From contig NZ_LT629762.1 of the NCBI RefSeq assembly GCF_900105155.1, positions 4,430,501 through 4,494,500 on the forward strand: DNA of 64,000 bases. The letters run 5' to 3'. Made by a program: the position numbers and the translations under genes. The DNA is from Pseudomonas prosekii. Lineage in GTDB: Bacteria; Pseudomonadota; Gammaproteobacteria; Pseudomonadales; Pseudomonadaceae. Under the pieces are notes generated by a model. That model ran no database searches and had not been told where the DNA came from. It saw nothing but the letters and a program-made list of their open reading frames with translations. Each line of letters begins with the position of its first letter. The first letter of the stretch is position 1. Shown here piece after piece: positions 1 through 11,055 of this stretch.

Positions 1-402
1 CCTTACATCGACGTGATGCTGGTACTGCTGGTCATCTTCATGGTGACCGCGCCGATGCTCAATCAGGGCGTGAAAGTTGATCTGCCCAAGGTTTCCAGCG
101 AAGCCTTGCCGCAGGACAACAACACTCAGGTCCTGACCATTTCGATCAAGTCTGACAAGACCTATTACTGGAACCTTGGCAGCGAAGTCGACACCGAAAA
201 GCAGCAGGACAAGGCGATGACCTTGCCGCAGATGACCAGCGCGGTGACCAAAATCATCAGCGCCGGCAACGACAACGGCAAGCGCACCCAAGTCTTCATT
301 CGTGGCGACAAGACCGTCGACTACGGTTCGGTCATGGGCGCCATGGGCGGGCTGCAGAAAGCCGGCGTCGGTAATGTTGGCCTGATTACCGAGGCGCCCT
401 GA
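1..402 (+). CDS. tolR: TolR, C-terminal part (5' end outside the window)
   Basis: This is the C-terminal 133 residues of TolR, the inner-membrane stator partner of TolQ that uses the proton-motive force to energise TolA during outer-membrane constriction. The window opens inside the single membrane helix; the visible PYIDVMLVLLVIFMVTAP carries the intramembrane Asp typical of ExbD/TolR proton channels. A periplasmic domain of about 110 residues follows. The stop overlaps the tolA start by one base, as in a translationally coupled tol operon. The tolQ gene and the TolR start lie to the left, outside the window. Confidence 0.95.
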   Translation, partial: PYIDVMLVLLVIFMVTAPMLNQGVKVDLPKVSSEALPQDNNTQVLTISIKSDKTYYWNLGSEVDTEKQQDKAMTLPQMTSAVTKIISAGNDNGKRTQVFIRGDKTVDYGSVMGAMGGLQKAGVGNVGLITEAP

Positions 403-1481
403 TGCAGCAACAACGAGAGCCAACAGCCTCGGAAAGCTACTTCTGGCCTAGTGTCTGGGCGATTGGCTTGCACGTGCTGGTTTTCGGCATGCTGTTTGTC
501 AGCTTCGCCATGACGCCTGAGTTGCCGCCGGCCAAGCCGATTGTCCAGGCGACCCTGTACCAGCTGAAATCGAAAAGTCGGGCGACCACCCAGACCAATC
601 AGAAGATTGCGGGTGAAGCGCAGAAGTCTGCTGCGCGCCAGACCGAAGTCGAACAGATGGAACAGAAAAAGGTCGAGCAGGAAGCGGTGAAGGCTGCGGA
701 ACAAAAGAAAGAAGAAGCGGCTCAAAAAGCCGAGGAAGCCAAGAAGGCCGACGAGTCGAAGAAGTCTGAGGAAGCTAAAAAGGCTGATGAAGCCAAGAAA
801 GCCGACGAAGCGAAGAAGACCGCCGAAGCCAAAAAGGCTGAAGAGAAACAATTGGCTGATATAGCCAAGAAGAAATCTGAAGAAGAAGCCAAAAAGGCTG
901 CTGAAGAAGAGGCCAAGAAAGCGGCCGCTGAAGAAGCGAAGAAAAAGATTGTCGAGGACGCGAAAAAGAAAGCCGCGGACGACGCCAAGAAGAAATCCGA
1001 AGCTGAAGAGGCGAAGAAGAAAGTCGCCGACGAAGCGAAGAAGAAAGCTGCTGCCGATGCTGCGAAGAAGAAAGCGCAGGATGCGGCACGTAAATCTACC
1101 GAGGATAAAAAGGCTCAGGCCCTGGCAGATTTGCTTTCCGACACGCCGCAGCGTCAGCAGGCCTTGGCGGATGAGCAGGGTGACGAAGTCGCCGGCAGTT
1201 TCGATGATCTGATTCGTGCTCGGGCAGCGGAAGGGTGGGCTCGTCCTCCTTCGGCACGCAAAGGCATGACAGTTGTGTTGCAGATCGGCATGTTGCCGGA
1301 CGGCACGGTGACTTCGGTCAGCGTGGTCAAGTCCAGCGGTGATGGCCCGTTTGACGCTTCTACTGTAGCGGCGGTCAAGAATATTGGACGTTTGACAGAA
1401 ATGCAGGGAATGAAGCCGAGCGATTTCGCTCCGTATCGTTCATTCAAGATGACATTCACACCTGAGGATCTAGCCTTGTGA
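402..1481 (+). CDS. tolA: TolA, trans-envelope energy-transducing protein
   Basis: TolA links the TolQR motor in the inner membrane to TolB/Pal at the outer membrane. The 359 residues show the three-domain plan: a short cytoplasmic tail and one membrane helix (about 14-40), a very long helical region (about 60-245) made almost only of Ala, Lys and Glu in [15 protein letters not shown] repeats, and a C-terminal globular domain (about 250-359) that in the family contacts Pal, TolB and colicins. The ATG overlaps the tolR stop by one base. The repetitive helix makes the DNA locally repetitive and could vary in length between strains. Confidence 0.96.
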   Translation: MQQQREPTASESYFWPSVWAIGLHVLVFGMLFVSFAMTPELPPAKPIVQATLYQLKSKSRATTQTNQKIAGEAQKSAARQTEVEQMEQKKVEQEAVKAAEQKKEEAAQKAEEAKKADESKKSEEAKKADEAKKADEAKKTAEAKKAEEKQLADIAKKKSEEEAKKAAEEEAKKAAAEEAKKKIVEDAKKKAADDAKKKSEAEEAKKKVADEAKKKAAADAAKKKAQDAARKSTEDKKAQALADLLSDTPQRQQALADEQGDEVAGSFDDLIRARAAEGWARPPSARKGMTVVLQIGMLPDGTVTSVSVVKSSGDGPFDASTVAAVKNIGRLTEMQGMKPSDFAPYRSFKMTFTPEDLAL

Positions 1482-2779
1482 GAAACCTTCTTCGAGGAAT
1501 GCTGGTCGTTATCTGCTGCATGGCAGGGTTAGCGACGGCAGACGAAAAAAACATTCTGGTCACCAGCGGCAGTGATCGGGCTACTCCGATTGCGGTAGTT
1601 CCGTTCGGTTACCAGGGCGGCACCGTCCTCCCGGACGACATGGCCGAAATCATTGGTAACGACTTGCGCAACTCGGGCTACTACTCGCCGATCGCCAAGC
1701 AGCAGATGATCAGCCAGCCGAGCCAGGCCAGCGAAATCATTTTCCGTGACTGGAAGGCGATCAGCGCCCAGTACATCATGGTCGGCAGCATTGTTCCGGC
1801 GGGCGGTCGTCTGCAGGTGCAATACGCACTGTTCAACGTCGCTACCGAACAGCAAGTGATGACCGGCAGCGTGTCGGGCAGCGTTGATCAACTGCGCGAC
1901 ATGGCGCACTACATCGCTGACCAGTCGTTCGAAAAACTCACCGGTATCAAAGGTGCGTTCTCGACGCGTCTGCTGTACGTGACAGCTGAGCGTTTCTCCG
2001 AGAAGAACACGCGTTACACGCTGCAACGTTCGGACTACGACGGTGCCCGCGCCGTGACCCTGCTGCAATCGCGCGAGCCAATCCTGTCGCCGCGTTTCGC
2101 ACCGGATGGCAAGCGCATCGCTTATGTTTCGTTTGAACAGCGCCGTCCGCGCATCTTCATGCAGAACATCGACACCGGCCGCCGTGAGCAGATCACCAAC
2201 TTCGAAGGCCTGAACGGTGCTCCAGCGTGGTCGCCGGATGGCAATCGCCTGGCATTCGTATTGTCCAAGGATGGCAACCCGGATATCTACGTGATGAACC
2301 TCGGTTCGCGCCAGATCACCCGTGTTACCAATGGCCCTGGCATCAATACTGAACCGTTCTGGGGCAAGGATGGTTCGACCATCTACTTCACCTCCGACCG
2401 TGGCGGCAAACCGCAAATCTACAAAACCAGCGCAGGCGGCGGTGGTGCAGAACGCGTTACTTTCATCGGTAACTACAACGCAAACCCGAAACTTTCGGCC
2501 GATGAAAAGACCCTGGTGATGATTCACCGCCAGGATGGCTTCACTAATTTCAAGGTTGCGGCCCAGGATTTGCAGCGCGGAAGCGTAAAAATCCTAACTG
2601 ATAGCACTCTGGACGAGTCGCCTACTGTTGCGCCCAACGGCACCATGGTAATCTACGCCACCCGCCAGCAGGGCCGGGGAGTCTTGATGCTCGTGTCCAT
2701 TAATGGACGCGTAAGGCTCCCGCTTCCTACCGCACAAGGCGAAGTCAGAGAACCATCCTGGTCCCCTTACCTGAACTGA
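1478..2779 (+). CDS. tolB: TolB, periplasmic beta-propeller protein of the Tol-Pal system
   Basis: A periplasmic protein of 433 residues that binds Pal and releases it from peptidoglycan when TolA is engaged. A cleavable signal peptide is visible ([19 protein letters not shown], then TADE). The N-terminal TolB domain occupies about 25-160. The remainder is a WD40-like propeller with repeated blade signatures such as [10 protein letters not shown] and [13 protein letters not shown]. The start is a GTG that overlaps the tolA stop by four bases; no ATG at this point gives a signal peptide. It is followed by 55 bp to pal, which has its own strong ribosome binding site. Confidence 0.97.
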   Translation: MRNLLRGMLVVICCMAGLATADEKNILVTSGSDRATPIAVVPFGYQGGTVLPDDMAEIIGNDLRNSGYYSPIAKQQMISQPSQASEIIFRDWKAISAQYIMVGSIVPAGGRLQVQYALFNVATEQQVMTGSVSGSVDQLRDMAHYIADQSFEKLTGIKGAFSTRLLYVTAERFSEKNTRYTLQRSDYDGARAVTLLQSREPILSPRFAPDGKRIAYVSFEQRRPRIFMQNIDTGRREQITNFEGLNGAPAWSPDGNRLAFVLSKDGNPDIYVMNLGSRQITRVTNGPGINTEPFWGKDGSTIYFTSDRGGKPQIYKTSAGGGGAERVTFIGNYNANPKLSADEKTLVMIHRQDGFTNFKVAAQDLQRGSVKILTDSTLDESPTVAPNGTMVIYATRQQGRGVLMLVSINGRVRLPLPTAQGEVREPSWSPYLN

Positions 2780-2834
2780 CGCGGCGCTACAAAAAGATTT
2801 GCTTAACACACTGGGGTTCATTAGGAGTTTCACG

Positions 2835-3332
2835 ATGGAAATGCTGAAGTTTGGTAAATTTGCTGCGCTGGCTCTGGCCATGGCTGTAGCTGTAGGTTGC
2901 TCGTCCAAAGGCGGCGACAATGCCGGTGAAGGCGCTGTTGATCCAAACGCTGGTTACGGCGCTAACACTGGTGCAGTTGACGGCTCCCTGAGCGAAGAAG
3001 CTGCTCTGCGCGCTATCACCACTTTCTACTTCGAATACGACAGTTCGGACCTGAAGCCAGAAGCCATGCGCGCTCTGGACGTTCACGCCAAAGACCTGAA
3101 AGCAAACGGCGCTCGCGTTGTTCTGGAAGGCAACACCGACGAACGTGGTACTCGTGAGTACAACATGGCACTGGGCGAGCGTCGTGCGAAAGCCGTTCAG
3201 CGCTACCTGGTACTGCAAGGTGTTTCCCCAGCTCAGCTGGAACTGGTTTCCTACGGCGAAGAGCGTCCAGTTGCTACCGGCAACGACGAGCAGTCCTGGG
3301 CTCAAAACCGTCGCGTCGAACTGCGTAAGTAA
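2835..3332 (+). CDS. pal: Pal, peptidoglycan-associated outer-membrane lipoprotein
   Basis: A lipoprotein of 165 residues anchoring the outer membrane to peptidoglycan and the end target of the Tol motor. The signal peptide ends in a lipobox (AVAVGC), which makes Cys22 the lipidated residue. From about residue 60 it is an OmpA-like domain, with the diaminopimelate-binding segment [12 protein letters not shown] and the NRRVELRK end. The start chosen is the ATG at 2835, preceded by AGGAG at 2824-2828. An upstream in-frame start at 2799 would put 12 residues before the signal peptide and has no comparable binding site. Confidence 0.97.
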   Translation: MEMLKFGKFAALALAMAVAVGCSSKGGDNAGEGAVDPNAGYGANTGAVDGSLSEEAALRAITTFYFEYDSSDLKPEAMRALDVHAKDLKANGARVVLEGNTDERGTREYNMALGERRAKAVQRYLVLQGVSPAQLELVSYGEERPVATGNDEQSWAQNRRVELRK

Positions 3333-3338
3333 TTCGTC

Positions 3339-4181
3339 ATGCGAACGTGCCGTCGTGCTGTAACTGTTTTGGCTCTCAGTCTCGCACCGCTTGCGGTGTG
3401 GGCTGCGGTTCCTGTGGTCGATGACAACAACTCCGGTAATAGCGGAAGTAGTTATCCGCCTGCGGGTTACGGTACGAACGGCGCCTATGCCGGGGGAGGG
3501 GTTTCGGCCCCTGTCTCGGCACAGGGCGAGCTGTTCAACCAACTGCAATCAATGCAGGAGCAGATCTCACGCCAACAAGGTGTGATCGAAGTTCTGCAAA
3601 ATGATGTATCGCGCATGAAGCAGGAAAACCTGGAGCGATACCAGGATCTTGATCGGCGCATAGGAACCGGCGTTGCACCAGCCGCGACTCCTGATAATTC
3701 TTCCACCAGTGGCACGTTGAATGCCCCTGGTGCAGCAGCCGCTGCAGGCGCAAGTGCAGGAGCGGGTGCCGCTCAGGCACCGGCCGCCAGCAGTGAACCG
3801 GGTGATCCGGCGAAGGAAAAACTGTATTACGATGCAGCCTTCGACCTGATCAAAGCCAAGGATTTCGACAAGGCCAGCCAGGCTTTCGCCGCTTTCCTGC
3901 GCAAATACCCGAACAGCCAATACGCGGGCAACGCCCAGTACTGGTTGGGCGAAGTCAATTTGGCCAAAGGTGATCTGCAAGGTGCAGGTCAGGCGTTTGC
4001 CAAGGTTTCGCAGCTGTACCCAAAGCACGCCAAAGTGCCTGATTCGCTGTACAAGCTCGCTGATGTAGAGCGCCGCCTCGGTCATAACGACAAGGTAAAA
4101 GGCATTCTGCAACAGGTGGTGGCCCAATATCCGGGCACGTCCGCCGCTCAGTTGGCGCAACGCGATCTGCAACGCATGTAA
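3339..4181 (+). CDS. cpoB: CpoB (YbgF), Tol-associated TPR protein
   Basis: A periplasmic coordinator of peptidoglycan synthesis and outer-membrane constriction, the usual last gene of tol-pal operons. The 280 residues comprise a signal peptide (about 1-22, ending VWAAVP), a linker, a trimerising coiled coil (about 60-105, QLQSMQEQISRQQGVIEVLQ), a low-complexity Ala/Gly linker, and C-terminal TPR repeats (about 155-280) with the YDAAFDLIKAKDFDKA and YPNSQYAGNAQYWLGE helices. It lies 6 bp after pal and is followed by a strong terminator. Confidence 0.94.
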   Translation: MRTCRRAVTVLALSLAPLAVWAAVPVVDDNNSGNSGSSYPPAGYGTNGAYAGGGVSAPVSAQGELFNQLQSMQEQISRQQGVIEVLQNDVSRMKQENLERYQDLDRRIGTGVAPAATPDNSSTSGTLNAPGAAAAAGASAGAGAAQAPAASSEPGDPAKEKLYYDAAFDLIKAKDFDKASQAFAAFLRKYPNSQYAGNAQYWLGEVNLAKGDLQGAGQAFAKVSQLYPKHAKVPDSLYKLADVERRLGHNDKVKGILQQVVAQYPGTSAAQLAQRDLQRM

Positions 4182-4203
4182 GCCTGCTTGAGCTGAATTG
4201 AAG

Positions 4204-4229
4204 AAACCCGCGCTTGTCGCGGGTTTTTT
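4204..4229 (+). terminator. Rho-independent terminator of the tol-pal-cpoB operon
   Basis: AACCCGCG (4205-4212) pairs with CGCGGGTT (4218-4225) around a 5-base loop and runs into a T-tract, 23 bp after the cpoB stop. Confidence 0.9.
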
Positions 4230-4347
4230 CGTTAGAATTCACGCCCTTTTTCTGAAACACGCTTTTTGGGATTCGCGCGTTGGCGGGGTTCCTTGAAGAG
4301 CCTGACGGAGGCGGACAGCCTGTTTAGCTGTTACGCCCGTGGCGACT

Positions 4348-4995
4348 ATGCAAGACACATTGAGAATCACCGAAGTTTTCTACTCTTTGCAGGGGGAAAC
4401 GCGGACTGCCGGGCTGCCCACTGTTTTTGTGCGCCTGACCGGTTGCCCATTGCGTTGCCAATACTGCGACAGCGCTTATGCGTTCACCGGCGGGACCATT
4501 CGCACGCTCGATGACATCCTCGAGCAAGTGGCCGGTTATCGTCCGCGCTACGTCTGTGTCACCGGCGGCGAGCCGTTGGCGCAACCCAATGCCATCCCGT
4601 TACTCAAGCAGTTGTGCGACGCCGGTTACGAAGTGTCACTGGAAACCAGTGGCTCTATCGACATCTCGGCGGTAGATTCGCGCGTCAGTCGCGTCGTCGA
4701 CCTGAAAACGCCAGGATCGAAAGAAGCGCATCGCAACCGCTACGAGAACATCGACCTGCTGACGCCCAACGACCAGGTGAAATTCGTCATCTGCTCGCGG
4801 GAGGACTACGACTGGTCCGTGTCCAAGCTGATCCAGTACGGTCTGGAGCGACGTGCCGGCGAAGTGCTGTTTTCCCCAAGTCACCACGACTTGAATGCAC
4901 GGGAGCTGGCTGACTGGGTGGTGGCGGACAACCTGCCAGTGCGTCTGCAATTGCAGCTGCATAAATATCTTTGGAATGACGAGCCGGGGCGCTGA
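4348..4995 (+). CDS. queE: 7-carboxy-7-deazaguanine synthase QueE
   Basis: A radical SAM enzyme that contracts 6-carboxytetrahydropterin to 7-carboxy-7-deazaguanine on the way to queuosine in tRNA. The 215 residues carry the cluster-binding CX3CX2C as CPLRCQYC (Cys33, Cys37, Cys40). The Gln-Gly-Glu of YSLQGE and the TGGEPL segment are also family features. The ATG at 4348 is chosen because the protein begins [16 protein letters not shown] as in Pseudomonas relatives; a GTG at 4339 would add three residues, and neither has a strong Shine-Dalgarno. The next gene, queC, starts 1 bp after the stop. Confidence 0.95.
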   Translation: MQDTLRITEVFYSLQGETRTAGLPTVFVRLTGCPLRCQYCDSAYAFTGGTIRTLDDILEQVAGYRPRYVCVTGGEPLAQPNAIPLLKQLCDAGYEVSLETSGSIDISAVDSRVSRVVDLKTPGSKEAHRNRYENIDLLTPNDQVKFVICSREDYDWSVSKLIQYGLERRAGEVLFSPSHHDLNARELADWVVADNLPVRLQLQLHKYLWNDEPGR

Positions 4996-4996
4996 G

Positions 4997-5689
4997 ATGA
5001 CCGAACAATTGAACACGACTGAAAAACGCGCAGTAATCCTGCTGTCCGGTGGCCTCGACTCGGCAACGGTCGTCGCCATGGCCCGCGCAGAAGGCTACAG
5101 CTGCTACACCATGAGCTTCGATTACGGCCAACGCTCCCACGCCGAATTGCACGCCGCTGCACGCGTCGCCCGCGACCTCGGCGTGGTCGAGCACAAGGTT
5201 ATTGGCCTGAACCTCGACGGTATGGGCGGTTCTGCTTTGACCGACACTAGCATCGACGTGCCGGAAGAGGCGGGTGAAGGCATCCCAGTGACTTACGTGC
5301 CAGCGCGCAACACGGTGTTCCTGTCTCTGGCGCTGGGCTGGGCCGAAGTGCTCGGCGCGCGTGACATCTTCATTGGTGTCAACGCCGTGGATTATTCCGG
5401 TTATCCGGATTGCCGTCCCGAGTTCATCGAATCGTTCGAACGCATGGCCAATCTGGCGACCAAGGCTGGCGTCGAGGGCAACGGCTTCCGCATCCAGGCG
5501 CCGCTGCAGAACCTGAGCAAGGCACAAATCGTCCAGGCTGGCGTGAAGCTCGGCGTTGATTACGGGCTGACGGTTTCCTGCTATCAGGCCGACGATAAGG
5601 GCTACGCCTGCGGTAAATGCGACAGCTGCCGCCTGCGCTCCGAAGGCTTCGCCGCCGCCGGAATCAGCGACCCAACCCCTTATTTTTGA
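4997..5689 (+). CDS. queC: 7-cyano-7-deazaguanine synthase QueC
   Basis: An ATP-dependent ligase converting the QueE product to preQ0. The 230 residues have an N-type ATP pyrophosphatase loop SGGLDSATV near residue 17 and four zinc-type cysteines near the C-terminus (Cys195, 205, 208, 211 in [17 protein letters not shown]). The start is the ATG one base after the queE stop; the longer open frame upstream is simply queE read in another phase. QueE and QueC catalyse consecutive steps, so the pair is a functional operon. Confidence 0.96.
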   Translation: MTEQLNTTEKRAVILLSGGLDSATVVAMARAEGYSCYTMSFDYGQRSHAELHAAARVARDLGVVEHKVIGLNLDGMGGSALTDTSIDVPEEAGEGIPVTYVPARNTVFLSLALGWAEVLGARDIFIGVNAVDYSGYPDCRPEFIESFERMANLATKAGVEGNGFRIQAPLQNLSKAQIVQAGVKLGVDYGLTVSCYQADDKGYACGKCDSCRLRSEGFAAAGISDPTPYF

Positions 5690-5707
5690 TTTATTTCAAA
5701 TTAGGTG

Positions 5708-5735
5708 TTGAATAGTCCTTAAAAATCAGTATTAT
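5708..5735 (+). promoter_or_regulatory. Probable sigma70 promoter of the tRNA-Lys gene
   Basis: TTGAAT (5708-5713), a 16-base spacer and TATTAT (5730-5735) lie 17 bp ahead of the tRNA 5' end. The elements are seen by eye; activity is inferred. Confidence 0.6.
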
Positions 5736-5752
5736 ACGCGCCACCACACAGC

Positions 5753-5828
5753 GGGTCGTTAGCTCAGTTGGTAGAGCAGTTGGCTTTTAACCAATTGGTC
5801 GTAGGTTCGAATCCCACACGACCCACCA
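5753..5828 (+). tRNA. tRNA-Lys (anticodon TTT)
   Basis: A complete 76-base cloverleaf with acceptor GGGTCGT pairing ACGACCC, D-arm GCTC-AGTTGGTA-GAGC, anticodon loop CTTTTAA (TTT at 5786-5788), T-loop GTTCGAATC and an encoded CCA end. Lysine tRNA reading AAA/AAG. Confidence 0.98.
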
Positions 5829-5849
5829 TTTTTGTAGCAGTTTTAAAAG

Positions 5850-5891
5850 TCTGGAAGGCCCACGCAAGTGAGGATTTCCGGATTTTTTTTT
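5850..5891 (+). terminator. Probable terminator of tRNA-Lys
   Basis: An imperfect hairpin: TCTGGAA (5850-5856) pairs with TTCCGGA (5876-5882, one G-T pair), with an inner CCCAC-GCAA-GTG stem, followed by nine T. The rest of the 5829-6087 gap holds no other clear feature. Confidence 0.6.
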
Positions 5892-6087
5892 GCCTGCGAT
5901 TTGCCTCCGCCCAACGGCGCACGACACAAGTCAGAATCATCTTTTGCATCCACGGGATATTCTGTAGCCTTGCCCGGCTCCAACGCTGTGCCTGATGAAT
6001 ACTCACTCTCCCGGCGGTACCCATTTGTGGTCCGGAGCCGGGTGTATACTCGACTTTCGCGCGAAAGCGCCCGCAGGTCTTGCGAAC

Positions 6088-7146
6088 ATGACGCAAATTT
6101 CTGAACGCCTACTGGTTCAAGCTCACCTCGACGCCAAGCAGCCCAAGCCGCTGACGAGCGAGGAAGAGGCCTATTACCGTTCTGCCATCGCTGCCGAGCT
6201 CAAGGCTCAGGACGCGGTGCTGGTGGCCCACTTCTATTGTGATCCGGTGATTCAGGCCCTGGCCGAAGAAACCGGCGGCTGCGTCTCCGACTCCCTCGAA
6301 ATGGCGCGCTTCGGCAATGCCCATCCGGCCAAGACTGTAGTGGTCGCCGGCGTGAAATTCATGGGCGAAACGGCGAAGATCCTCAACCCTGAAAAACGCG
6401 TGCTGATGCCGACACTGGAAGCGACTTGCTCGCTGGACCTCGGTTGCCCGGTGGACGAGTTCTCGGCGTTCTGCGACCAACATCCGGAGCGCACGGTGGT
6501 GGTCTATGCCAACACCTCGGCGGCGGTCAAGGCTCGGGCGGATTGGGTGGTGACTTCGAGCTGTGCGCTGGAGATTGTCGAAAGCCTGATGGACAACGGC
6601 GAGACCATCATCTGGGGCCCGGACAAGCACTTGGGCACGTACATCCAGCGCAAGACCGGCGCGGACATGCTCCTATGGGACGGTGCCTGCATCGTTCATG
6701 AAGAGTTCAAGTCCAAGCAGCTCGAAGACATGAAGGCGCTGTACCCGGACGCCGCGATTCTGGTGCACCCGGAGTCACCGACCGCGGTGATCGAGCTGGC
6801 GGACGCCGTCGGCTCTACCAGTCAGTTGATTGCCGCCGCGCAAAGCCTGCCGAACAAGACGCTGATCGTTGCTACCGACCGCGGCATTTTCTACAAGATG
6901 CAGCAGCTGTGCCCGGACAAGGTCTTCATCGAAGCGCCAACAGCCGGCAACGGCGCCGCATGCCGCAGTTGCGCGCATTGCCCGTGGATGGCGATGAACA
7001 CGCTTGAGCGCACGCTGAAGAGCTTGAAGGAAGGGACGAACGAGATCTTTGTCGATCCGGCACTGATTCCGCAGGCGATCCGACCGTTGAAGCGCATGCT
7101 CGACTTCACCCAGGCGGCGCGGATGAAGCTGGCCGGAAACGCCTGA
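6088..7146 (+). CDS. nadA: Quinolinate synthase NadA
   Basis: Condenses iminoaspartate with dihydroxyacetone phosphate to quinolinate in de novo NAD synthesis. It is a 4Fe-4S enzyme of 352 residues. Conserved Cys segments [19 protein letters not shown] and the C-terminal [10 protein letters not shown] are all present, as is the N-terminal HFYCDP substrate loop. The ATG at 6088 (MTQISERLL) gives the usual length; an in-frame ATG at 5995 would add 31 residues unlike the family. It is monocistronic and followed by a REPIN. Confidence 0.96.
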   Translation: MTQISERLLVQAHLDAKQPKPLTSEEEAYYRSAIAAELKAQDAVLVAHFYCDPVIQALAEETGGCVSDSLEMARFGNAHPAKTVVVAGVKFMGETAKILNPEKRVLMPTLEATCSLDLGCPVDEFSAFCDQHPERTVVVYANTSAAVKARADWVVTSSCALEIVESLMDNGETIIWGPDKHLGTYIQRKTGADMLLWDGACIVHEEFKSKQLEDMKALYPDAAILVHPESPTAVIELADAVGSTSQLIAAAQSLPNKTLIVATDRGIFYKMQQLCPDKVFIEAPTAGNGAACRSCAHCPWMAMNTLERTLKSLKEGTNEIFVDPALIPQAIRPLKRMLDFTQAARMKLAGNA

Positions 7147-7170
7147 TATCTTTCAGGTAAATCGCAGTAC

Positions 7171-7262
7171 CTGTGGGAGCGAGCTTGCTCGCGATAGCGG
7201 CGCATCAGTCAACATTGAGATGACTGAAAGACCGCCATCGCGAGCAAGCTCGCTCCCACAGT
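7171..7262. repeat. REPIN (inverted pair of REP sequences)
   Basis: CTGTGGGAGCGAGCTTGCTC at the left is matched by its reverse complement ending at 7260. The interior shares a TCAACATTGA stretch with the REPINs at 16049 and 39664. It lies between the ends of the convergent genes nadA and the RDD gene. Confidence 0.9.
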
Positions 7263-7281
7263 GGTTTTCGCTGAGGCTGAG

Positions 7282-7770
7282 TTACTTGGTCTTCTTCGGA
7301 ATCCGCACCAGCTGCGTATTCGAATACATGTCGTGCCAGCTGCGCTTTTGCTTATCAAACAGCGGCCAGATAAACCCCAGCCCCACGCACAGCCACGACG
7401 CAATCGACACCACAAAGCGCAACAACGCCTGCCACAGGCTGATGGACGAGCCATCCGCGTTCTGCACGCGAATGCACCACACCTGCATGCCCAGGGTCTG
7501 GCCAGACCAGGTCCAGAACTTGGCGAAGAACCCGAACAGCACAAACAACAGCACGGTCGACAGCAACGGATCGCCATCCAGCGCCCCGGCCTCGGTCAGC
7601 GCGCGCATGCGGTCTTCGCCGATGATTGCCATCTGAATCATCTTGTACACGCCGCTGGTGACGATCAGCAGGGCGGTGCACAACAGGAAGTCGTAAAACA
7701 TCGCTGCCAGGCGACGGCCCAAAGTGGCGGCGGGGAAGTCGCCCTGGGGTTTGAGCAGGTGTTTCGACAT
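7282..7770 (-). CDS. RDD family integral membrane protein
   Basis: A membrane protein of 162 residues. The RDD signature region is visible as LGRRLAAMFYDFLL near the N-terminus, and hydrophobic helices follow at about 25-48, 70-90 and 110-135. The GQTLGMQVWCIRVQ segment is typical of the family. The substrate is unknown; some RDD proteins act in ion transport. The start chosen (MSKHLLKPQG, 7770) follows a GAGG; an upstream ATG at 7800 adds ten residues. It is separated from the upstream cold-shock gene by a terminator. Confidence 0.85.
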   Translation of the reverse strand: MSKHLLKPQGDFPAATLGRRLAAMFYDFLLCTALLIVTSGVYKMIQMAIIGEDRMRALTEAGALDGDPLLSTVLLFVLFGFFAKFWTWSGQTLGMQVWCIRVQNADGSSISLWQALLRFVVSIASWLCVGLGFIWPLFDKQKRSWHDMYSNTQLVRIPKKTK

Positions 7771-7820
7771 GGCAGCCTCGGGGCGAAAAAAGAAAGCCAT
7801 TTTACGGATTTATGCGCACA

Positions 7821-7856
7821 AAAAAGCCCCTGATGTCAGCATCAGGGGCTTTTTCG
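7821..7856 (-). terminator. Terminator downstream of the cold-shock gene
   Basis: AGCCCCTGATG pairs with CATCAGGGGCT, with A-rich and T-rich flanks on either side, so it could work in both directions. On the minus strand it sits just after the cold-shock gene stop. Confidence 0.88.
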
Positions 7857-7866
7857 TAACAGAAGG

Positions 7867-8079
7867 TTAGGCTTCGGCTTGTACTTCGTCAGCCTGCATG
7901 CCTTTCTGGCCTTGCACTGCAACGAAAGTCACTTTCTGGCCTTCTTTCAGGCTCTTGAAGCCGTTGCCCTGAATGGCGCGGAAATGCACGAACAGATCCG
8001 GACCGCTTTCAGGAGTGATAAAACCAAAACCTTTCTCGTCGTTAAACCACTTGACGGTACCGCTCTGACGTTGGGACAT
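7867..8079 (-). CDS. CspA-family cold-shock protein
   Basis: A small single-stranded nucleic-acid-binding protein of 70 residues acting as an RNA chaperone. It is one cold-shock OB fold with RNP1 (KGFGFI) and RNP2 (LFVHF) motifs and a short acidic tail. A clear AAGGAAAT ribosome binding site precedes the ATG. The long upstream gap may include a regulatory leader like those of other csp genes. It resembles Pseudomonas CapB/CspD-type proteins, but which paralog it is cannot be told. Confidence 0.93.
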   Translation of the reverse strand: MSQRQSGTVKWFNDEKGFGFITPESGPDLFVHFRAIQGNGFKSLKEGQKVTFVAVQGQKGMQADEVQAEA

Positions 8080-8262
8080 TTCTTATTTCCTTTGACGCAA
8101 TAATTAATGACAGTCTCCTTCTCATGAAAGAGTACTGGGGCTGGTTGCAGGAGAGTAAGAAGACGTCGAACGGGATGTAGCTAACTTGTAGGCTACTGCC
8201 CAGGTCACGATTCCAAGCGACCCATGCAAACACAGTGGAGAGACTCTACGCCAACTAGCCAA

Positions 8263-8305
8263 TAAAAAACAAGCCCCCGCGAGAGGCCCGGTTTTGCTCG
8301 GCTTG
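8263..8305 (-). terminator. Candidate minus-strand terminator between gcvT and the cold-shock gene
   Basis: On the minus strand, CAAGCC (8305-8300) pairs with GGCTTG (8275-8270) around a GC-rich interior and runs into six T (8269-8264). It could end the gcv operon transcript or an independent small RNA starting in the 8300-8460 stretch. The remainder of 8080-8262 shows no further feature that I can name. Confidence 0.5.
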
Positions 8306-8411
8306 GTGGCTGTTAGCGATGTCGCTAGTGCAGGCTTAGACGATTGAGTGTTTCAATTGTTTTCGTTCGTTATAAGCCAAGTTCGTAATCGAAAACTTGC
8401 ACTGTTTTATG

Positions 8412-8451
8412 GCGGTTGCGTTACACATTAGTGCACTGTTAACGCAACCGC
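8412..8451. repeat. Perfect 12-bp inverted repeat downstream of gcvT
   Basis: GCGGTTGCGTTA (8412-8423) and its exact reverse complement TAACGCAACCGC (8440-8451) are separated by 16 bases. There is no T-tract on either side, so it is not a canonical terminator. Confidence 0.8.
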
Positions 8452-8472
8452 GTTACTTATAGAAACAGTCAA

Positions 8473-9597
8473 TCAAACACGGTAGTAGCGTTGTGCAACA
8501 AATGGCATTTTGCTTACAAGCAAAGGCACCTTTTTCCCACGCACGATCGCCCAGACCGGCGTATCCAACGCGATGTACGCACTGTCCACGTAACCCATCG
8601 CCAATGGCGCGCCCAGTGTCGGGCCGAATCCACCGCTGCAAACGCTGCCAATGATCTCGCCTGCTTCATTGACGATTTCTGCGCCTTCGCGCACCGGTGT
8701 GCGTTCTTGTGGCAGCAGGCCGACGCGTTTGCGGCTGACCCCGCCCTGTTGCTGCGCGAAGATGTTCTCCGCGCCCGGGAAACCGCCCGCCCGCGCGCCA
8801 TCGGCACGTCGTGGTTTGGAGATTGCCCACAACAGGCTGGCTTCGATCGGCGTTGTTTCGCTGTTCATGTCGTGGCCGTACAGGCACAGGCCGGCTTCCA
8901 GACGCAATGAGTCACGCGCTCCAAGGCCAATCGCCGACACTTCCGGCTCGGCCAGCAAGGCGCGGGCGAGGGCTTCGGCATTCGCGGCCGGTACGGAGAT
9001 TTCGAAACCGTCTTCGCCGGTGTAGCCCGAACGACTGACAAAGCACTCAACGCCCAGCAGCTCGACGCGGGCGAACTGCATGAAGGTCATCTTCGCCACG
9101 TCTGGCGCCAGCCGCGCGAGTACGGTCACAGCGGCCGGACCTTGCAACGCGAGCAACGCGCGTTCTTCGAACAGCGGTTCGATGCTGCACTGATCGCTGA
9201 GGTGCTGACGCAAGTGCGCGAGGTCTTGATCCTTGCACGCCGCGTTCACCACCAGAATCAATTCGTCGTTGCCGAGGTTGGCGACCATCAAGTCGTCGAG
9301 GATGCCGCCCGTCTCGTTGGTGAACATCGCGTAACGCTGCATGCCCACCGGCAGGTCGATGATGTCCACCGGCACCAGGGCTTCCAGAGCCTTGGCGGCA
9401 TTCGTGCCGGTCAGGCGGATCTGGCCCATGTGCGAAACATCAAACAACCCGGCCTGCTCACGGGTGTGCTGATGTTCTTTCATCACGCCCAGCGGGTATT
9501 GCACCGGCATGTCATAGCCGGCGAACGGCACCATGCGCGCGCCGAGTTCGAGGTGCAATGCGTGCAACGGGGTTTTCAGCAATTGTTCGGTGGACAT
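8473..9597 (-). CDS. gcvT: Aminomethyltransferase, T-protein of the glycine cleavage system
   Basis: Transfers the methylene group from aminomethyl-lipoyl-GcvH to tetrahydrofolate, releasing ammonia. The 374 residues show the GcvT fold: PLHALHLELGARMVPFAGYDMPVQYP at the start, the DVSHMGQ segment, and SGYTGEDGFEI in the middle. AGGAG sits 9 bases before the ATG. It is last in gcvH-gcvP-sdaA-gcvT, 42 bp after sdaA. No glyA lies in this operon, unlike the P. aeruginosa gcs2 operon as I recall it. Confidence 0.95.
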   Translation of the reverse strand: MSTEQLLKTPLHALHLELGARMVPFAGYDMPVQYPLGVMKEHQHTREQAGLFDVSHMGQIRLTGTNAAKALEALVPVDIIDLPVGMQRYAMFTNETGGILDDLMVANLGNDELILVVNAACKDQDLAHLRQHLSDQCSIEPLFEERALLALQGPAAVTVLARLAPDVAKMTFMQFARVELLGVECFVSRSGYTGEDGFEISVPAANAEALARALLAEPEVSAIGLGARDSLRLEAGLCLYGHDMNSETTPIEASLLWAISKPRRADGARAGGFPGAENIFAQQQGGVSRKRVGLLPQERTPVREGAEIVNEAGEIIGSVCSGGFGPTLGAPLAMGYVDSAYIALDTPVWAIVRGKKVPLLVSKMPFVAQRYYRV

Positions 9598-9639
9598 ATT
9601 CAGCTCCTGAAAAAGTCTGCAAAGGCCAATGCGCGCGCA

Positions 9640-11016
<1,377 letters not shown>

Positions 11017-11055
11017 GAGTGGTTCTCCGGTTTCTTGTTATAGGCGCAACGCGAA

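Noticed and set aside
402..1481. Frameshift or collapse in the TolA repeat region
   Set aside because: The frame is continuous and the C-terminal domain is intact; the repetitive helix is normal for TolA.
7261..7833. 190-codon plus-strand open frame over the RDD gene
   Set aside because: Antisense shadow of a recognisable membrane protein; no binding site or family likeness.
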